Below are positions 35,471-47,600 of a stretch of DNA of 64,000 nucleotides, in pieces. This stretch comes from Plicaturopsis crispa FD-325 SS-3 (lineage: Eukaryota > Basidiomycota > Agaricomycetes > Amylocorticiales > Amylocorticiaceae): contig KN832556.1 of the NCBI GenBank assembly GCA_000827205.1, forward strand, positions 2,288,969 through 2,352,968, written 5' to 3'. Within the stretch, counting starts at the first letter, position 1; each line of letters begins with the position of its first letter. Under the pieces are notes generated by a model, which made no database searches, was not told the origin of the DNA, and was given only the letters and a program-made list of their open reading frames with translations. Made by a program: the position numbers and the translations under genes.

Positions 35471-36018
35471 CAGGGGACGGCGCGCTCGGGGTAGGAACCG
35501 TGACACGGTGCGTACTGCAGAAGTCAAGGACATAATCCTCAAGCTTCTTGTTTGTATCCTTGATCTGCTACAGTTTCGTGCGCTTTACCAAGCGCCGTTT
35601 AGATTATGCAGCGGACAAGATGAGGGGAACCGCAACTCACCTTGCCACACGTCTGTGACCTCCGCCGCCTGCTCCACACTCAACTCATCCGTCTCCTTCC
35701 CCAGACTCTCCCTCCCAACCTCCAGTGTCATCAGCTGGCGCTCCAAAACCTGCAGCCTATTGCGCTTGCTCTCCTGCGCGAGAGCGCTGCGGTTCACGGC
35801 TTCGTCAACGAGATCGATGGCCTTGTCCGGCAGGAAGCGCGCGTAGATGTACCGCGCAGCGGTGACGAAGGCGCCGTGGTGCACCTCGTAGCGCGGCTTG
35901 AGCCCGCGCCGGATGGACATAGTGGACTCGACGGACGGCCCGCTGATCGCGACGGGCTAGAAGCGCTGCTCGAGCGTCGTGTCCTTGCCGATCGTCTTGT
36001 GGTACTTGTCGGCTGCAC
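35471..36018 (-). pseudogene. HSP104/ClpB fragment
   Basis: The minus-strand frame reads DKYHKTIGKDTTLEQRF, then SGPSVESTMSIRRGLKPRYE, HHGAFVTAARYIYARFLPDK, AIDLVDEAVNRSALAQESKR and an LERQLMTLEVGRESLGKE stretch. This is the end of nucleotide-binding domain 1 and the start of the middle domain of the HSP104/ClpB disaggregase. A TAG at 35957-35959 breaks it after LEQRF. The segment before ARFLPDKAID is shortened, and neither the rest of the ATPase domain nor the second one is present. A GTGAG donor (about 35639) and acceptor leading to QIKDTNKKLEDY keep a host intron position, so this is a genomic-DNA copy rather than a reverse-transcribed one. It is a non-functional fragment of a host gene. 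Confidence 0.85.
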
Positions 36019-36479
36019 AGGGGCTTAGGGGATCCAGGCGGTCGAGTCGGTGCTCAAGGAGCTGACGGTAGGGGTGTTGCAAGGGGCCAAAGCTACAGCA
36101 TTGCTCATGCTGGCGGTGCGATGTGTTAGCTAGTTCACAATGCACAACAGTTAGAGGGCATACACAAGCACTACTTTGTTCCCAGACCAATATGACATCG
36201 CCGGCTTTGCATGTAGGTCAAAGTAGGTGTCGCTGGGCGTAAACGGGAGCAAGCTCAAGCTCGAGCATGCAAGTGCACTGCCAGTGGGGACAGTAGTGGT
36301 GAAGCGGATGGACAGACAGACAAGACTACTTTTGTTTTCTGAGGCAAACAAATTGTAAACTACATGATTGACTCCGGCACTCTGACTCGGACCATACGCC
36401 GGCGCACGAGCACTAGCAATTGACGTTCACAAAGAAAATGGACACTGCGAGTGTGTAAGATTTGAAGTGCTATAAAGTA
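36019..36479. other. no gene seen
   Basis: Between the HSP104 fragment and the 3' end of the oxygenase-like gene. Nothing recognisable on either strand. Confidence 0.35.
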
Positions 36480-39400
36480 TCAATGAATGTGGTCACTCCA
36501 GCCGTTGTAATTATCTATCCATGACCGACCGCTCTTGTCCGAGTGAAGAACAAGCGATGCACGAACACCTTCAAAATGGAGGTTAAAATGTGTAATATGG
36601 CAGGAGGGAAAGACGATAACGTCCCCCGCGCTCCCTTCAAGCACTAGACCAGGCTCATGAAGCCCGAGTTCCCCCCCTTCAAAGGTGCACAAGGGGATCA
36701 CGACGCAGATATGATCGTCCCATGGGTCTAGATGAGCATCTGTGCTAACACAGAAATTCAAGACCATGCCAGAAAATGGATAGGCAGCGGAAGGTGCTCC
36801 CATGGGAAGAGCGTCGCAAAATATGGAAAGGCTTTTGTACTCTTCAGGCAGGTATTTCTTGATCTGAAAAAGCAGTCAGCGAAACATTACTACGACAAGC
36901 TATCGAAATGCGTACCGATTCTGCGATTAAATCAAGCAGAGGTTCCAACGTTTGAACCAACGTGTCATACACAGCTTTGTCTTCAACCTTCTCTCGGGAG
37001 GAGTAGGGCAGGCGTTGTGAATGGTTGGCTCGGCGCTGACCCTCGCGACAGATATTGTGAGGATGTGTATCTGCAGGAGCTCCATCGCCCTGCATAAGAA
37101 GAGTACTGGTTGAGTAGAATTCAGTGGAAGGTAATGGATCCTTACATGCTCAGGAAAACGATTCCATGTCTCATAGTGACGGGCCAGGAATTTGAAACCC
37201 TCTCTCCTTGAGCTGTCCGCAAACAGTTCGTCAGGATAAAGAGTTTGGAGCATACTCTGTATCTTTTCCATGTCGATATCAAGTCTTTCAAACAAGCCAG
37301 GGATCACCAGAGCAATGAGTTTCTGGTCCAGATCTCTGATTCGTAGAGGATACCTGCTAGAAATGTAAGAAGACATCCAGAATTAGGTCTGAGGTATAGC
37401 AGAACATACCCCTGAGAGATAGATGACGGGATTTTGATATATTCTTCCGCCTTAGTCTTTCCGCTATGCTTTGCATGCAACTGAAAAAGTATATGAGCTG
37501 TCCATATGACACTCGAACTGTATCTATCTCGCACTTACCTCCTGAATCAGCCCCTCAATACTATCAGCCGTGGTCGCACACTTAGCCTTGGCCCTTTCTT
37601 GTTCTGTCCACGCCTGTTTCTCCTGGCGCGCGCGGGGGTACGTCGAGCGAGTCCCGTTTTTCATGCGAAGAGGAGAAATAACATCGATAGGCTCCGGGAG
37701 CATGAGCTGTGATGCTGGCAGGTGCAATAAACCTTCGTTGTTGTTGTGAACGATGCTTTGAAAAGTTTTGTACAGTCCCTTGACGGTCGCGGGCTGTATC
37801 ATTTGTGTTACTTGAAGCCAGTCCTGAGACCTTGATGGTAACCGGAACAAGCTTGAGGATTTGCGGTTAATGCACGATCACACTTGTAATGTAGAGATGA
37901 CTCACCTCATCTTGACCGAGTGGTCTGTAATTGAATCGGTGATGGCGAAGTCGTTGAACGAGATAATCTCTCCGCTGGGCGGGTAAAGGGCGTAGTTGTG
38001 ATGCCCGACCTTTTCAAGATACTCGTAGTACAAGGTCAAAAAGTGGATGTGGGGAATCAGCACATCCTCGACTTGCGTGGACCACGTCTCGTGCGCTATG
38101 AGGTCTCTGAGCGATCTCCACACGTAGTAAATTCCATTAGAAACACACCTTGTGGTTGCCTCATTATCATGGCCAACGCCGATATGTCTTCTACCATACT
38201 ATGTTTGCTGGATAGAATCTCTTGTTTAAGTCCCGGGATACAAGCGATGATAAACAGCAGATGAAAGGTCCCTGGTCGACGCCAAGTCAATACGTTAAGA
38301 ACTAAGCGTGCCGCCAACATTTAGCACTCACCTGCCCCACAAAGATATAGAAGGCGCTGGCCCTGGTGGTGCCACTGCTGGAAGACACTACCCTTCACGC
38401 CGTGCTCGTCACCAATACTCTTCAAGCTTTTGATCACGTTTCTTTGCTTTAGTGGACACCAATGGGTACGGAGGCTACGAGATTCATTAGTCTAGTAGAT
38501 GGATGCACATCACATATGTAGACCACTCACGGCTCGACGTGCAGAGCTAGATGTACTAGGGAGAGCATGTGATGGAAAGACATGACAGCTTCCTGCCCTT
38601 CAAGTGTGCGACATCTCTCCACCACTGTAGAAAGAGTATCAAAGCGCGGAGAGAACGCAGTTGGATCAACAGGATTGGATGCGGATAGGTCTCGGAGAAG
38701 TTGGTACAGCCTAGCGGAGTGGTCGCGTGTATCGATAAGTGCCAGTCGCGTCAAGAGTAAGCCTGCCTGCTTTGTGGCCCGAGGGGGTTCGCCATTTGTC
38801 CGGTATCCGTTTTTCTTCGTCCTCGTTGAACCAGATGACGCTCCAGAAATAGTGGAGTTTTGTCCTTCCCTGCTGGCTTCGGGCTCTCCGCCAGAGTGTG
38901 CCTGGTTGTCGTTGGTTTCTTCGGCGTTCAATCCAGATAGACCATCTGCACCTGCGGTGCTCGGTGAGTCTGTCTCTGGGTATTCGGGACGAAGTCGCTG
39001 CGCATCCTTTTTCTTCGTCTTGGGTCTGTCACCTTTCCGAGGGCATTTGTCGATACCCCAGTGCTGTACCCTCCCCCCGCCACCGCCGCCCCCGCCCCCG
39101 CCGCCCCCGCCCCCACCACTTCCATCACGCCTCGCGCGTTTTGTCGCCCTTTCCTCGAGGCTGCTATCTCCTGACCCACTCGGACGTTTCGAGCCATTGC
39201 GTCTTCCATCTGTCGAACGTTGACAGTCTTGGATTAATGGTTGTGGAGCTCACGGATTGTCAATGGAGGGCTTACCTGCTGAGCGTAGGGCCCGCTCGTT
39301 TTCCTCGTCACACTCGTCGCCGCGTGTGTTGGGTTCCTCACTGCGCAAGTCGTGTCCGCTGCCCTCCCCACGCGACATGTCGTCAGCTCCGTGTTCTTCG

Positions 39401-40335
39401 CCGCTTGTGTCGTGTTTCTCGGTGCGCGCGTCGAGTCCTTGAGCGTTCCCGCTGCCCTCTCCATGCACCTCGTCGTTAGCATTGCGTTCCTCACTGTGCG
39501 CATCGCGTGTCTGGCTGCGCATGTCGCGTTCCTGCTCCTGTCCCCGCACAGCGTCGTCAGCATCGCTGGTGTCACGCTCATTGCCCCGCGTATCGCGCTC
39601 CTCGGTGCGCACGTTGTGTGTTTCGTCGTCTTCGCGTAACTTGTCGTTGGTATAATGTTCGTCACCGCATGTGTCGCGTTCCTCGCTGCGCACGTCGCGT
39701 TCATGCTCGTATCCCCGACGCTCCCCGTGCTCCTCGAGATTGAGGTCGACCTGGTCATCTATCGTGCCGTGTACATTGTCAGAGTAGAGTTCCGTGTTGC
39801 GCGCATCGCGCTCCGGCTCACCGTCTGCTTCACCCTCTCCCTCGCGTCCCTGCTCTCGTCCCGCGTTAAGCACATCGCGTGCGCACAACTCTTCTTCCTC
39901 TTCCTCCTCTTCTTCGCACCTTACACCCAGCAGAGTTCCGGCGGAGGGTGAGGACGGGAGTTGATGGTATGTTGCAGGCCATGTTTCAGGCCGAGTCGTT
40001 GAGTATTCATTACGCTCGTAAGGTTCGTAGTCGGGGAAAGACGCCCACTTTCCTTTCCCATAAGCCAGGGGATCATCGTCCTCGTCAATCCCTGGGAGGG
40101 AGGGGGTCCATGGCGATGGACTGCTGTAAAGGGTTGCAGATGAGGCGCGCGACGGGGAGCTGTTCAAGTCTACAGAAGACAGTGAAGCCAAGTCGTCATT
40201 CGCGAGCGCGCTGCGAAGTCGGTGTACCAAGGGGTGCGTCATCCAGAGCGACGGGTGGGTTTCAGACAGGTCTTCGAGCTCGTGAAGGAGCTCGGCAGCC
40301 TCTTCCTCCGGTAGAGTGATACGTATAGGCCCCAT
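36480..40335 (-). CDS. TET/JBP-like 2OG-Fe(II) oxygenase-domain protein, long repeat-rich form
   Basis: A large gene of about ten exons, all joining in frame. The start MGPIRITLPEEEAAELLHEL (40335) leads a leucine-rich helical region and an acidic Glu-rich segment. Five imperfect repeats of about 27 residues follow (type RSEERDTxGxExxxxD; genomic 39285-39690), then ATKRARRDG (NLS-like), a run of about 15 glycines and a Ser-rich linker. A helical middle part precedes the catalytic-like domain at the C-terminus: FCVSTDAHLDPWDDHICVVI, FEGGELGLHEPGLVLEGSAG, DVIVFPSCHITHFNLHFEGV and RASLVLHSD. The HLD and later HITH supply an HxD...H iron triad, with an Arg for 2-oxoglutarate. Agaricomycete TET/JBP-like proteins of this shape are greatly expanded and often lie near transposons. 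I see no stop or frameshift. Activity on methylcytosine is inferred only. Confidence 0.75.
39066..39113 (-). repeat. GGN codon run (poly-glycine)
   Basis: A low-complexity C-rich tract (on the plus strand) codes for about 15 consecutive glycines in the oxygenase-like gene, next to a basic NLS-like patch. It is a likely site of length variation. Confidence 0.85.
39285..39690 (-). repeat. five imperfect 81-bp coding repeats
   Basis: Reading the minus strand, successive units start RSEERDTCGDEH, RTEERDTRGNER, RSQTRDAHSEER, RTEKHDTSGEEH and RSEEPNTRGDEC. Spacing is about 27 residues. They form a strongly charged, probably extended segment. Confidence 0.75.
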
Positions 40336-42250
40336 GCTGGGAGAGATAGCAAAGACGGCAGAGTACGGATGTAGACTGTCAGAGACAGAAGTTCAGTATA
40401 GAGCTTGACGCGTCGCGCGTAAGCCCCTGACAAGGTACTTGGGTTAGGGTCTGGTGTGTTGGCCATATTCTTGCTACCGTCACTACAGTATCTCGGTGAG
40501 CAAAAGGAGCACGGATATTGGAATACTAGAGGTACTACTGGTACTAACAGTAAGTAGTGGGTAGGTACACGTCGCGTCTACATGTCAACCGCGGTACGCG
40601 AGTTCCTAGCGGCGACGCGCCGCGTCCGAAGGCTGCATGATATATTTCTGCCAGCAGCGCTAGCCGCTTGAGAAGGCACTGAGCGCCGAAGGTGTAGAGG
40701 CGGCGGTCGCACTTGTCGAACAAATAGCCGCAGGCCGTGGTTTGGCATTCGGCATCTTGTTTTATGTGTTTGTGATGCTGTACTGGCATTTTTAGTGAGA
40801 AATGAAACTTTTGTGCGCTTGTGCTTGCAGTTACAGGCTTCTGTAAAGGTCATCCTCAGTGCGGCTTGCAATTTTAACGGCAATAAACACTCACCTGATC
40901 GCCGCGTGCAACGACCGAACCGCGCAAAAATACACCGAGACGTCCGCCAGCGCCTGGTGCAGCTTTAGCTGTAGCAGCTTGTCGACACCCTACTTGCGGT
41001 AGCGGTAGCGTGCGGTGGTACCTGGGGACGTGTTGCTGTTGCTAGAGCTGCCGTGGTTCCCCGTCGGCGTGACGGTGGACGAGTGCCGCGCGGATACGGC
41101 GAGGCTGCGCGACAATGCCCGGGCTTGCGCGCCAGAGCTGTCGTCCGTGCTAATGTTCGAGTTCCCACCGACGCTGGTCTTCTTCCTGTGCACGCCGCGC
41201 CGCCTGCCACCCTCTCACTCGCGCCCTCGATCCTGCCCTCCGCCGGTATCCGGCACCCGCGCGTAGACACGCACCTCGTTGCCTAGGCGCTCGGCTTCGT
41301 CCATAGGCTGGTAGAGAGGCGAGCTGGCGACAGGTACGCGGCGCGTGATGGGCCGTCCCCGCCCGAGAGTGAGCGCGCATATGCAGATGCTGCTTTAGGT
41401 GCCGTAGTTTAGCTGCAGTGGATGGGAACGGGTGTCTAACGCGCTTGAAGTGTGAAAGGAAGCCAATGAGGATGTTGAGCTGTTGATAGTTTCGTGAATG
41501 TAAGAAAAGGACATATTAACGCGACGTACTGATCGATAAAGACGTTTCTCAGAGTGTCCTCTCGTTTGGGCACTCGTCCTCGTGGATCAAACTCGGAGCC
41601 AGATTGTGCCAGCACACCGTTGAGGGACGCAGAATCGGTGGGAATGACATACGCGAGTTTTCGGAGGGCGATGACGCGATGATCGATCATCGTGCTGGAG
41701 GAGGGTGGTAAGGATGGCGTAGAGCGTGAATGCGCAAGCGCCGATGGGCAGTGGGGAGGTGTCGCGGGTGTAGACTTGTAGGCGGCGACGAGGAACGTGA
41801 TAGGGACGGCGATGGATACGAATCGCTTTCCCTCTGGCCAGTCAACGTTTCATCCGGAACCCTTTTGTCTGAGGAAATCGCTGGTGCTTACAAGATAGGT
41901 GTTGCAATACGTTAGGTCTCGCTCTGCTATGTTGTCGTCGCCTGAGAGTCCCAAACAATAGCCTTGAAGATATCTTGAAGGCTTGGAGGTGATGTGAACG
42001 TCGAGGGTACGGACGGTCTAAGCGAGCGTTTTGTTTTCCTCGGAAAACAAAACTAGAGTTCAGCAGGGTTAGGGTTAGGAGATCTGCGATAGTGATACAT
42101 TTGCTGCTCACCCTGATACTTCGTCCTCCTACCTCTGTACGCGCTCGTCACTGACCTGCTCGAGCGCGAACGGTACGACGACCTCGCGCTCGTGATGCGG
42201 CACGCATTCAGCATCGATCTGCGCTTTTGCAAGACTTGCCGCTGCGCTTC
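40336..42250. other. no intact gene; possible coding debris
   Basis: Minus-strand pieces at about 41440-41830 read like parts of a membrane protein (FVSIAVPITFLVAAYKS, then PIGACAFTLYAILTTLLQ in another frame). The plus strand near 42140-42215 reads LYALVTDLLERERYDDLALV. None can be joined into a gene. The interval 40470-41400 is GC-rich with open frames on several strands and no recognisable domain. Confidence 0.35.
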
Positions 42251-42264
42251 CCGCGAAACCACAA

Positions 42265-43260
42265 CTCACCGCAACCTCACCGTGACGCTGCTGGTGCAGT
42301 GCGTCGTGTCCCACCAGCCCGGTTAGTCCGCTGCCGGAGCACACCCATTCCCTCACTGATCCACGCGCACGCGCTGTCGTCGTGAACAGCGGCTACGCGA
42401 ATGCTGTCACCGGCAAGATGGGGCTCGAGGATGCAGGGAAAATGGTCAAGGCGGGCGACGGTGTGTTGCAGGAGCTGGGGCTCAGCGGCGCAGAGGAAAG
42501 GCTGGTGATGGGCACGGGCGTCATTGCCCAACATTTACCCATCGACGGAATCGTCAATGGAGTCGCCGATATTGCGCCCACGCTCGGAATTCACGCCCAC
42601 GCCGCCGCCTACGCCTTCATGATCACTGACACTTCTCCCAAACTCCGCTCGCGCACCTTTGCGCTCGTCGACCGAACGTACCGCATCGCTCGCATTGACA
42701 AGAACGCGGGCATAACCCACCCGCGCATGCTGCACCCTCGCCCCTGCACGCCACACTCCTCGCCACGCTCCTCACTGACGCCCTCCTCCCCCCGCCGCGC
42801 TTCGGTCCGCATTCACCCACGTCGTCCATCACTCCTTCAACGCCATTTCCATCAGCGGCAATCTCAGCGCTAACGACACCGTGCTCTTCCTCGACTACTG
42901 CGCGGGTGCACGGGACGGGCCTTACGAGGAGTTTGCCGAGGAGACGCGCCCCACAGAGTGCGCACAGTTCCGCGGCGTTTGCAGCCGAGCTCGTCGTGTG
43001 CGACGGTGAAGGTGCCACCAAGTTTGTTACCATCGCAGTAACGGTACGCTCCACTCCACCCGCTCTTCCGCTCACGCACCGACTGTGCGTAACGGGGCGC
43101 GCAGAGTCCAGATGTACGAGGACGAATCTCTACCTCCGCACTCGTCAAAACCGTGGTCTTTGGCGAGAATGCAAAGTAAGCCCCTCCCCCCTTAACTTAT
43201 TCTACCCCATTTACTCAGTTGCACTCGTAGCTGGGTCCGCATCCTTGCCGCGGCTGGCTC
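42265..43260 (+). pseudogene. ArgJ-like (ornithine/glutamate N-acetyltransferase) relic, copy 1
   Basis: The frame reads RARAVVVNSGYANAVTG, KMGLEDAGKMVKAGDGVL, EERLVMGTGVIAQHLPIDGI, then FMITDTSPKLRSRTFALVD and YRIARIDKNAGITHP. After frame changes it gives HATLLATLLTDALLPP, VVCDGEGATKFVTIAV, SALVKTVVFGENA and SWVRILAAAGSV. This order (NSGxANAVTG, MxTGVIGQxLP, KGAGMIHP, HATLL, DGEGATKF, WxRILAA) is the landmark series of ArgJ, which recycles acetyl groups in mitochondrial arginine synthesis. The pieces lie in at least three frames. The second part (from about 42740) cannot be read as one protein, and the N-terminal region is missing. It is a decayed copy of a host metabolic gene; the working gene must lie elsewhere. 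Confidence 0.85.
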
Positions 43261-43314
43261 TGTGCACGGTATTGCAAGACTCGTGTCCGTGCGCCCCCAG
43301 CTCTTCCCGTGAAA

Positions 43315-44000
43315 CCCCACCGCGCACCGCTGCTGCAGTGCATCGCGTTGCACTAGGAGACGCGCTAGCCATTCCTGCCCAGTCAGTCCGCTCCCGGCGC
43401 ACACGCATTCCCCCATTAATGCACGCGCAACTACCACGGAGTCGTCAGCATCGCGCCTACGCTCAGAATCCACGCCCACGCCGCCGCGTACGCCTTCCTG
43501 ACCATCGACCCCTTCCTCGAACCCCGCGCGCGCATTATTGCGCTTGCCGACCGACCCCACCGCATCGGAGGCATCGACAAGGGTGCGGGCATGATCTACC
43601 CGCGCACGCTGCCCCCTCGCCCCCGCACGCCACGCTCCTCGTCACGCTCTTCACTGATGCGCTCCTCGCCCCCGCCGGCCTGCTGTCCACGCTCATTCAC
43701 GCCGTCGAGTACTCCTTGCTTCAACGCTATCTCCATCGTCGGCGATTTGAGCACTAACGATAACATGCTCTTCCTCGACAACTGCGCGGGTACGCAGAAT
43801 GGGCCATGCAAGTAGATCGCCGAGGGTACGCATCCCATCGAGTACGCGCAGTTCCGCGGCGTTTGCAGACGTGCTCGTCGTGCGTGACGGCGAAGGTGCC
43901 AGCAAGCTCCTCCGCCCTTCATCCTACTCCATTCACTTAGCTCCACTCGTAGCTGGGTCCGCATCCTCGCCGCGGCTGACTCCGTGCACTACACGCACAG
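43315..44000 (+). pseudogene. ArgJ-like relic, tandem copy 2
   Basis: A second copy follows directly. It shares the upstream block of copy 1 (compare about 42285-42350 with 43330-43410) but lacks the NSGYANAVTG...LP segment. It resumes at RSESTPTPP/THAAAYAF-type sequence: LEPRARIIALADRPHRIGGI, DKGAGMIYPRTLPP, then in other frames HATLLVTLFTDALLAP, FNAISIVGDLSTND, VVRDGEGASKLL and SWVRILAAADSV. Different segments are lost in the two copies, so both decayed independently after the duplication. Similarity between copies is high over about 200 bases (42595-42790 against 43475-43675). Confidence 0.8.
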
Positions 44001-44660
44001 CGGACATCCCGCTCTTCCTGTATTCAACACCACAGGCAAGACATAGCCGTTCGATTACCTCCGTCTCACCAGCCTCGGCGTCACCAGCGCGCGCCGCAGC
44101 AGAAAGACAACGACACCGTCATACTTTTACGCTCTCCGCCAGTCCATCCCGCTGTCTGCGCATCCCGCTGTCTGCGCATCCGCATCACGGAGACCGGCTC
44201 CGAGCTGTCCAAGACCGACACCATGTCCATTTGTGCAGATGGTGCGTATCTGCTACACTATGTTCTTGTCGAGTGCGTAGCTGAGAACGGGTCCTGCTCG
44301 AGGAGACGGTGCTAATGTGCATCTACCGCACCTTTTAGCGGCTCTATGTCGGCACCGTGCTCTCGAACGTGGTTGCGCAGCTCGCTCAGGCTACTCGCCT
44401 CCTCAACCAGACCATGCGCTGCTACCTGCAACTACGCGAAAATTTCAGGTGAGCACCACTGTCTCCGTGTGTATACCGCCGTCTCCTGCATGTTCACGTG
44501 GTGCCGGCCCTGCTTTTCAGATACCCCACCGATACTGTGTGTCTGACGATCGTATGCGCCGTCGATTGAAGCAGGGCAATGCTCGTATAAAAATGTACAT
44601 AATATTGAGTGCTTACACTTGGCTAAATAAAAGATTGGACTATACAGTTTGCGGCGCGGT
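44001..44660. other. debris between ArgJ relic and MULE gene
   Basis: A 17-base unit is repeated in tandem near 44145-44185 (CCCGCTGTCTGCGCATC). At 44337-44450 the plus strand reads RLYVGTVLSNVVAQLAQATR, then LLNQTMRCYLQLRENFR ending at a GTGAGC donor, which looks like an isolated host exon that I cannot name. No complete gene is present. Confidence 0.4.
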
Positions 44661-47600
44661 TCACATTGAGGGCATCAATATGCCGCATTTTCCTGACCCC
44701 TTACCCGCCAACTCCTCACCAGCCTGTATTGCTTTCTTGTAAGCGGTCACAGCCTTTTCTTCTGCTTTCCGAGCCTTTTCAAGCCGCGCGTTAGGTTCGT
44801 TTCTAGCAGGTTGCTGTGCAGCGAGGTGTGCCTCCAAGTTAGAAATTGTCAGGCGGCTTTTTTGCAGAGCGTCCAGGCATGCGGCTATGGTGATGTTATG
44901 CTTGCTGATGGCGCTATCCTCGTTCGCAAGCTTTTTCTGTTGGGTCCCATCTGGTTCGCAGTCAATGAAACAGCTATAGGACTCAAGATTGTTAGTGACG
45001 TACGGCGACGCAAGATAGACTTGGCAGCTTTTTCCACAGGGTGGCCTGTCTTGTACGACGGCGTGATTTTGAACTCCTCGAACGCCTGTATGTAGTCGTT
45101 AGATAGTCAAATTAAATAATGGGTAAGTACGAGTAGCTTACCGTTAGGGTTTTCATCTTCATAGAGTCAAAGAATAGACCCTTCTGGTAACCGCCCAGCA
45201 GAGTGCATGAAACCCCTTCCAAGTTGACGTCTCTGTGTACACTCTCAATTAAATTAGTATGGCCCTCCCCGGCCGACCAGATTTCACGCGGGATGTAGCT
45301 GAGGTCCCAGCACATAGCAGGAAAAGCGAACTTGCTGCGCAATTTATCCGCAACCCAATCTACGAGGACGCACAAACGTCAGCACAGTTATCACGCATCA
45401 GGATCAGTTAGATACCTTGTGCTGCTTTCCCTCCTCTTTCTCTGATCTCCGAGAGGGTGCCGTCCCAGTCGTGGTGTACATGACACACGAGGGAGCGCAT
45501 GAGGATCTTGACGTCCTCTCCTACGCGGCAGTCGTTGATGTTGCGAAATATGTGGACGTAGCATAGCCGGAGAATTCTTTTCAGGTGTTCGTAGGGACTG
45601 AGACTGGCCAACGTTCGATGAGGCTCGTGAAGGTCGCAGCGAAGGGGATCTTGCTGGGCTAGACTTTGCAGGTAAAGTCCAAGGCCTAAACACAGAATAA
45701 GACGGGCGTAGGTTTACTTTGGAGAGGAATTCAATCACCTTTGGCTTGGCCGCCATGTTGATCCACCGTCCAATGGATTATAGTACCCATGTATTCAGAC
45801 TGATCTAGAGACGCAGCATGAAGATGACGCCAGCGTAACCGATGACCTGTATCCTCGTAAACGATGTCATCAATGAGCTGGAAAACTAGTTGGTGGGCAG
45901 CGGCGGTCTGACGATTGAGGTATACCCGGGAGAATATAACAGCTGTAAAAAGCAACAGCGTTAGACGGAGATAAGTACATAGGATGGATACGGCGATAGC
46001 TCACTGGTTCGGGCATCCCGATCGAACGATCCTAGTTCAAACTCATAGAACCCCGACACTCGCTTGAAACCGATGTCGCTCTCCAAATACTGTCCTGTAG
46101 CTCGAAGCCTACGGCTGCTCTCTTTGCTCATGCACACAATAATGCGCAGGCGATCTTCCGCGCCTGGCTGTGGGCTCGTCGACTTTGACGAAAGTTCATC
46201 TTCCTCATGGTGGGACAGCGTGGCAGCGTCCACATCCACGATCCGACGGATGTAGTGGTTCTCGGTCGGGACGAGAGCGTCCTGCTGGGTTTTTGCATGC
46301 AGGAGTCCTAACACGAGCTTCATTGTGAGCGTCGGAAGGTAGTAAGCACTGAGATGCAGTCAGCGTACCTTTCCATCCAGTGCCTGACGGGAAAAGCTCG
46401 TCTTTGACTTGCTTGATGTACATTTTGAGATGAGCACGATTGGCAAGAGAGGGATGGAGATCACTAGGAGTCGGTAGGTAGACTTCTGGTAATCGTTTGG
46501 AAAGGTAGGTTTTGAGGATGGGATGACGCAAGAAGCGGCGAGGCGTTAGGTCGGGAAGGTCACCATCCATGTCCCTAAATAGTGCGAAAAGCTCAGAACG
46601 AATGGTGGGTGGAGTTTTGCGAGGTAAGGGGACAGGATGAGTGTGTACGCCATGGGCTGTAAGCAGTACACGAGGACAGTCCTTCCTCCATTCTGCAATA
46701 GGCTCGTAGAGTCGGTATATGCTCTTGCACGGGAGATGTTCTAGTTCATGCTGTTCTAGCACACCATCGCTTCCACGATGATCATGGGCTGTAGGTTGTT
46801 TAAAATGGGCTGGGTGAGTACACACAGCAGGTATTGATTAAAGATATCAAACGTACGGCAGAAAACCTTGACCTCCGAGAAATTTGAGACTGTAGAGCAT
46901 TGAACAAGCGGGCCATAGCCAAGACGCTGGGCAGCAAGCTCAATAGCATCCACTTCTTCTGCATCCTCTTCCAGGACAGCTTCCAAGTACCTAAGGTCGT
47001 ATGAGCCATTGCTGATAGTGTAGTCGATAAAATGGTCTCGTGTCCCCTGTCGGTCATAATGCTCGCACCTTGATGGAAATAACTCGTGTCAGAAAATAGA
47101 GACCTGAAGGCAAGGGATCATACTTGAGATACGGTGTGCCGTCCGACTTGGTGTGGAAGACGATTCGGCCCTCACATGTCTTGTTGAGAGGCTCATACCC
47201 ACGACGGTACTTCTCACGGGACTCATCGTAGGCTTGTCTTTGTGACGATTCTGGTCCGGTCAGATATGTGGGCTCGTAAAGAGCGCTAGGACAGCCAATG
47301 GTCCGCAATGCTGATATGTAGGCGGCAGTCTTCGTGAAGATATCTTTGCTAGGGGATGCTAGCTCGAGGCGGTCGTCACGGTCGAGTAGTAGACGAGCTT
47401 TTACAGCTTCTCTAGTAGCGATTGTATGAGGGGATGAGAGTGTTTCCGCATCTGCTAGAGGGCATATTTTACAGCCATGACCTAGTGGGCCAGTCGCAAT
47501 CAGAATTCAGGCAATAGAAATAGATATAAAATATTTCAAGGAGTAATTCTACACACATGTCCAATGACGCTCCCTACAAGGCACAAGACGGCCATCTTTA

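Noticed and set aside
39250-39960. Plus-strand frames with transmembrane-like sequence over the acidic repeats
   Set aside because: They are antisense shadows of the repeat-encoding exon of the oxygenase-like gene, caused by its biased codons.
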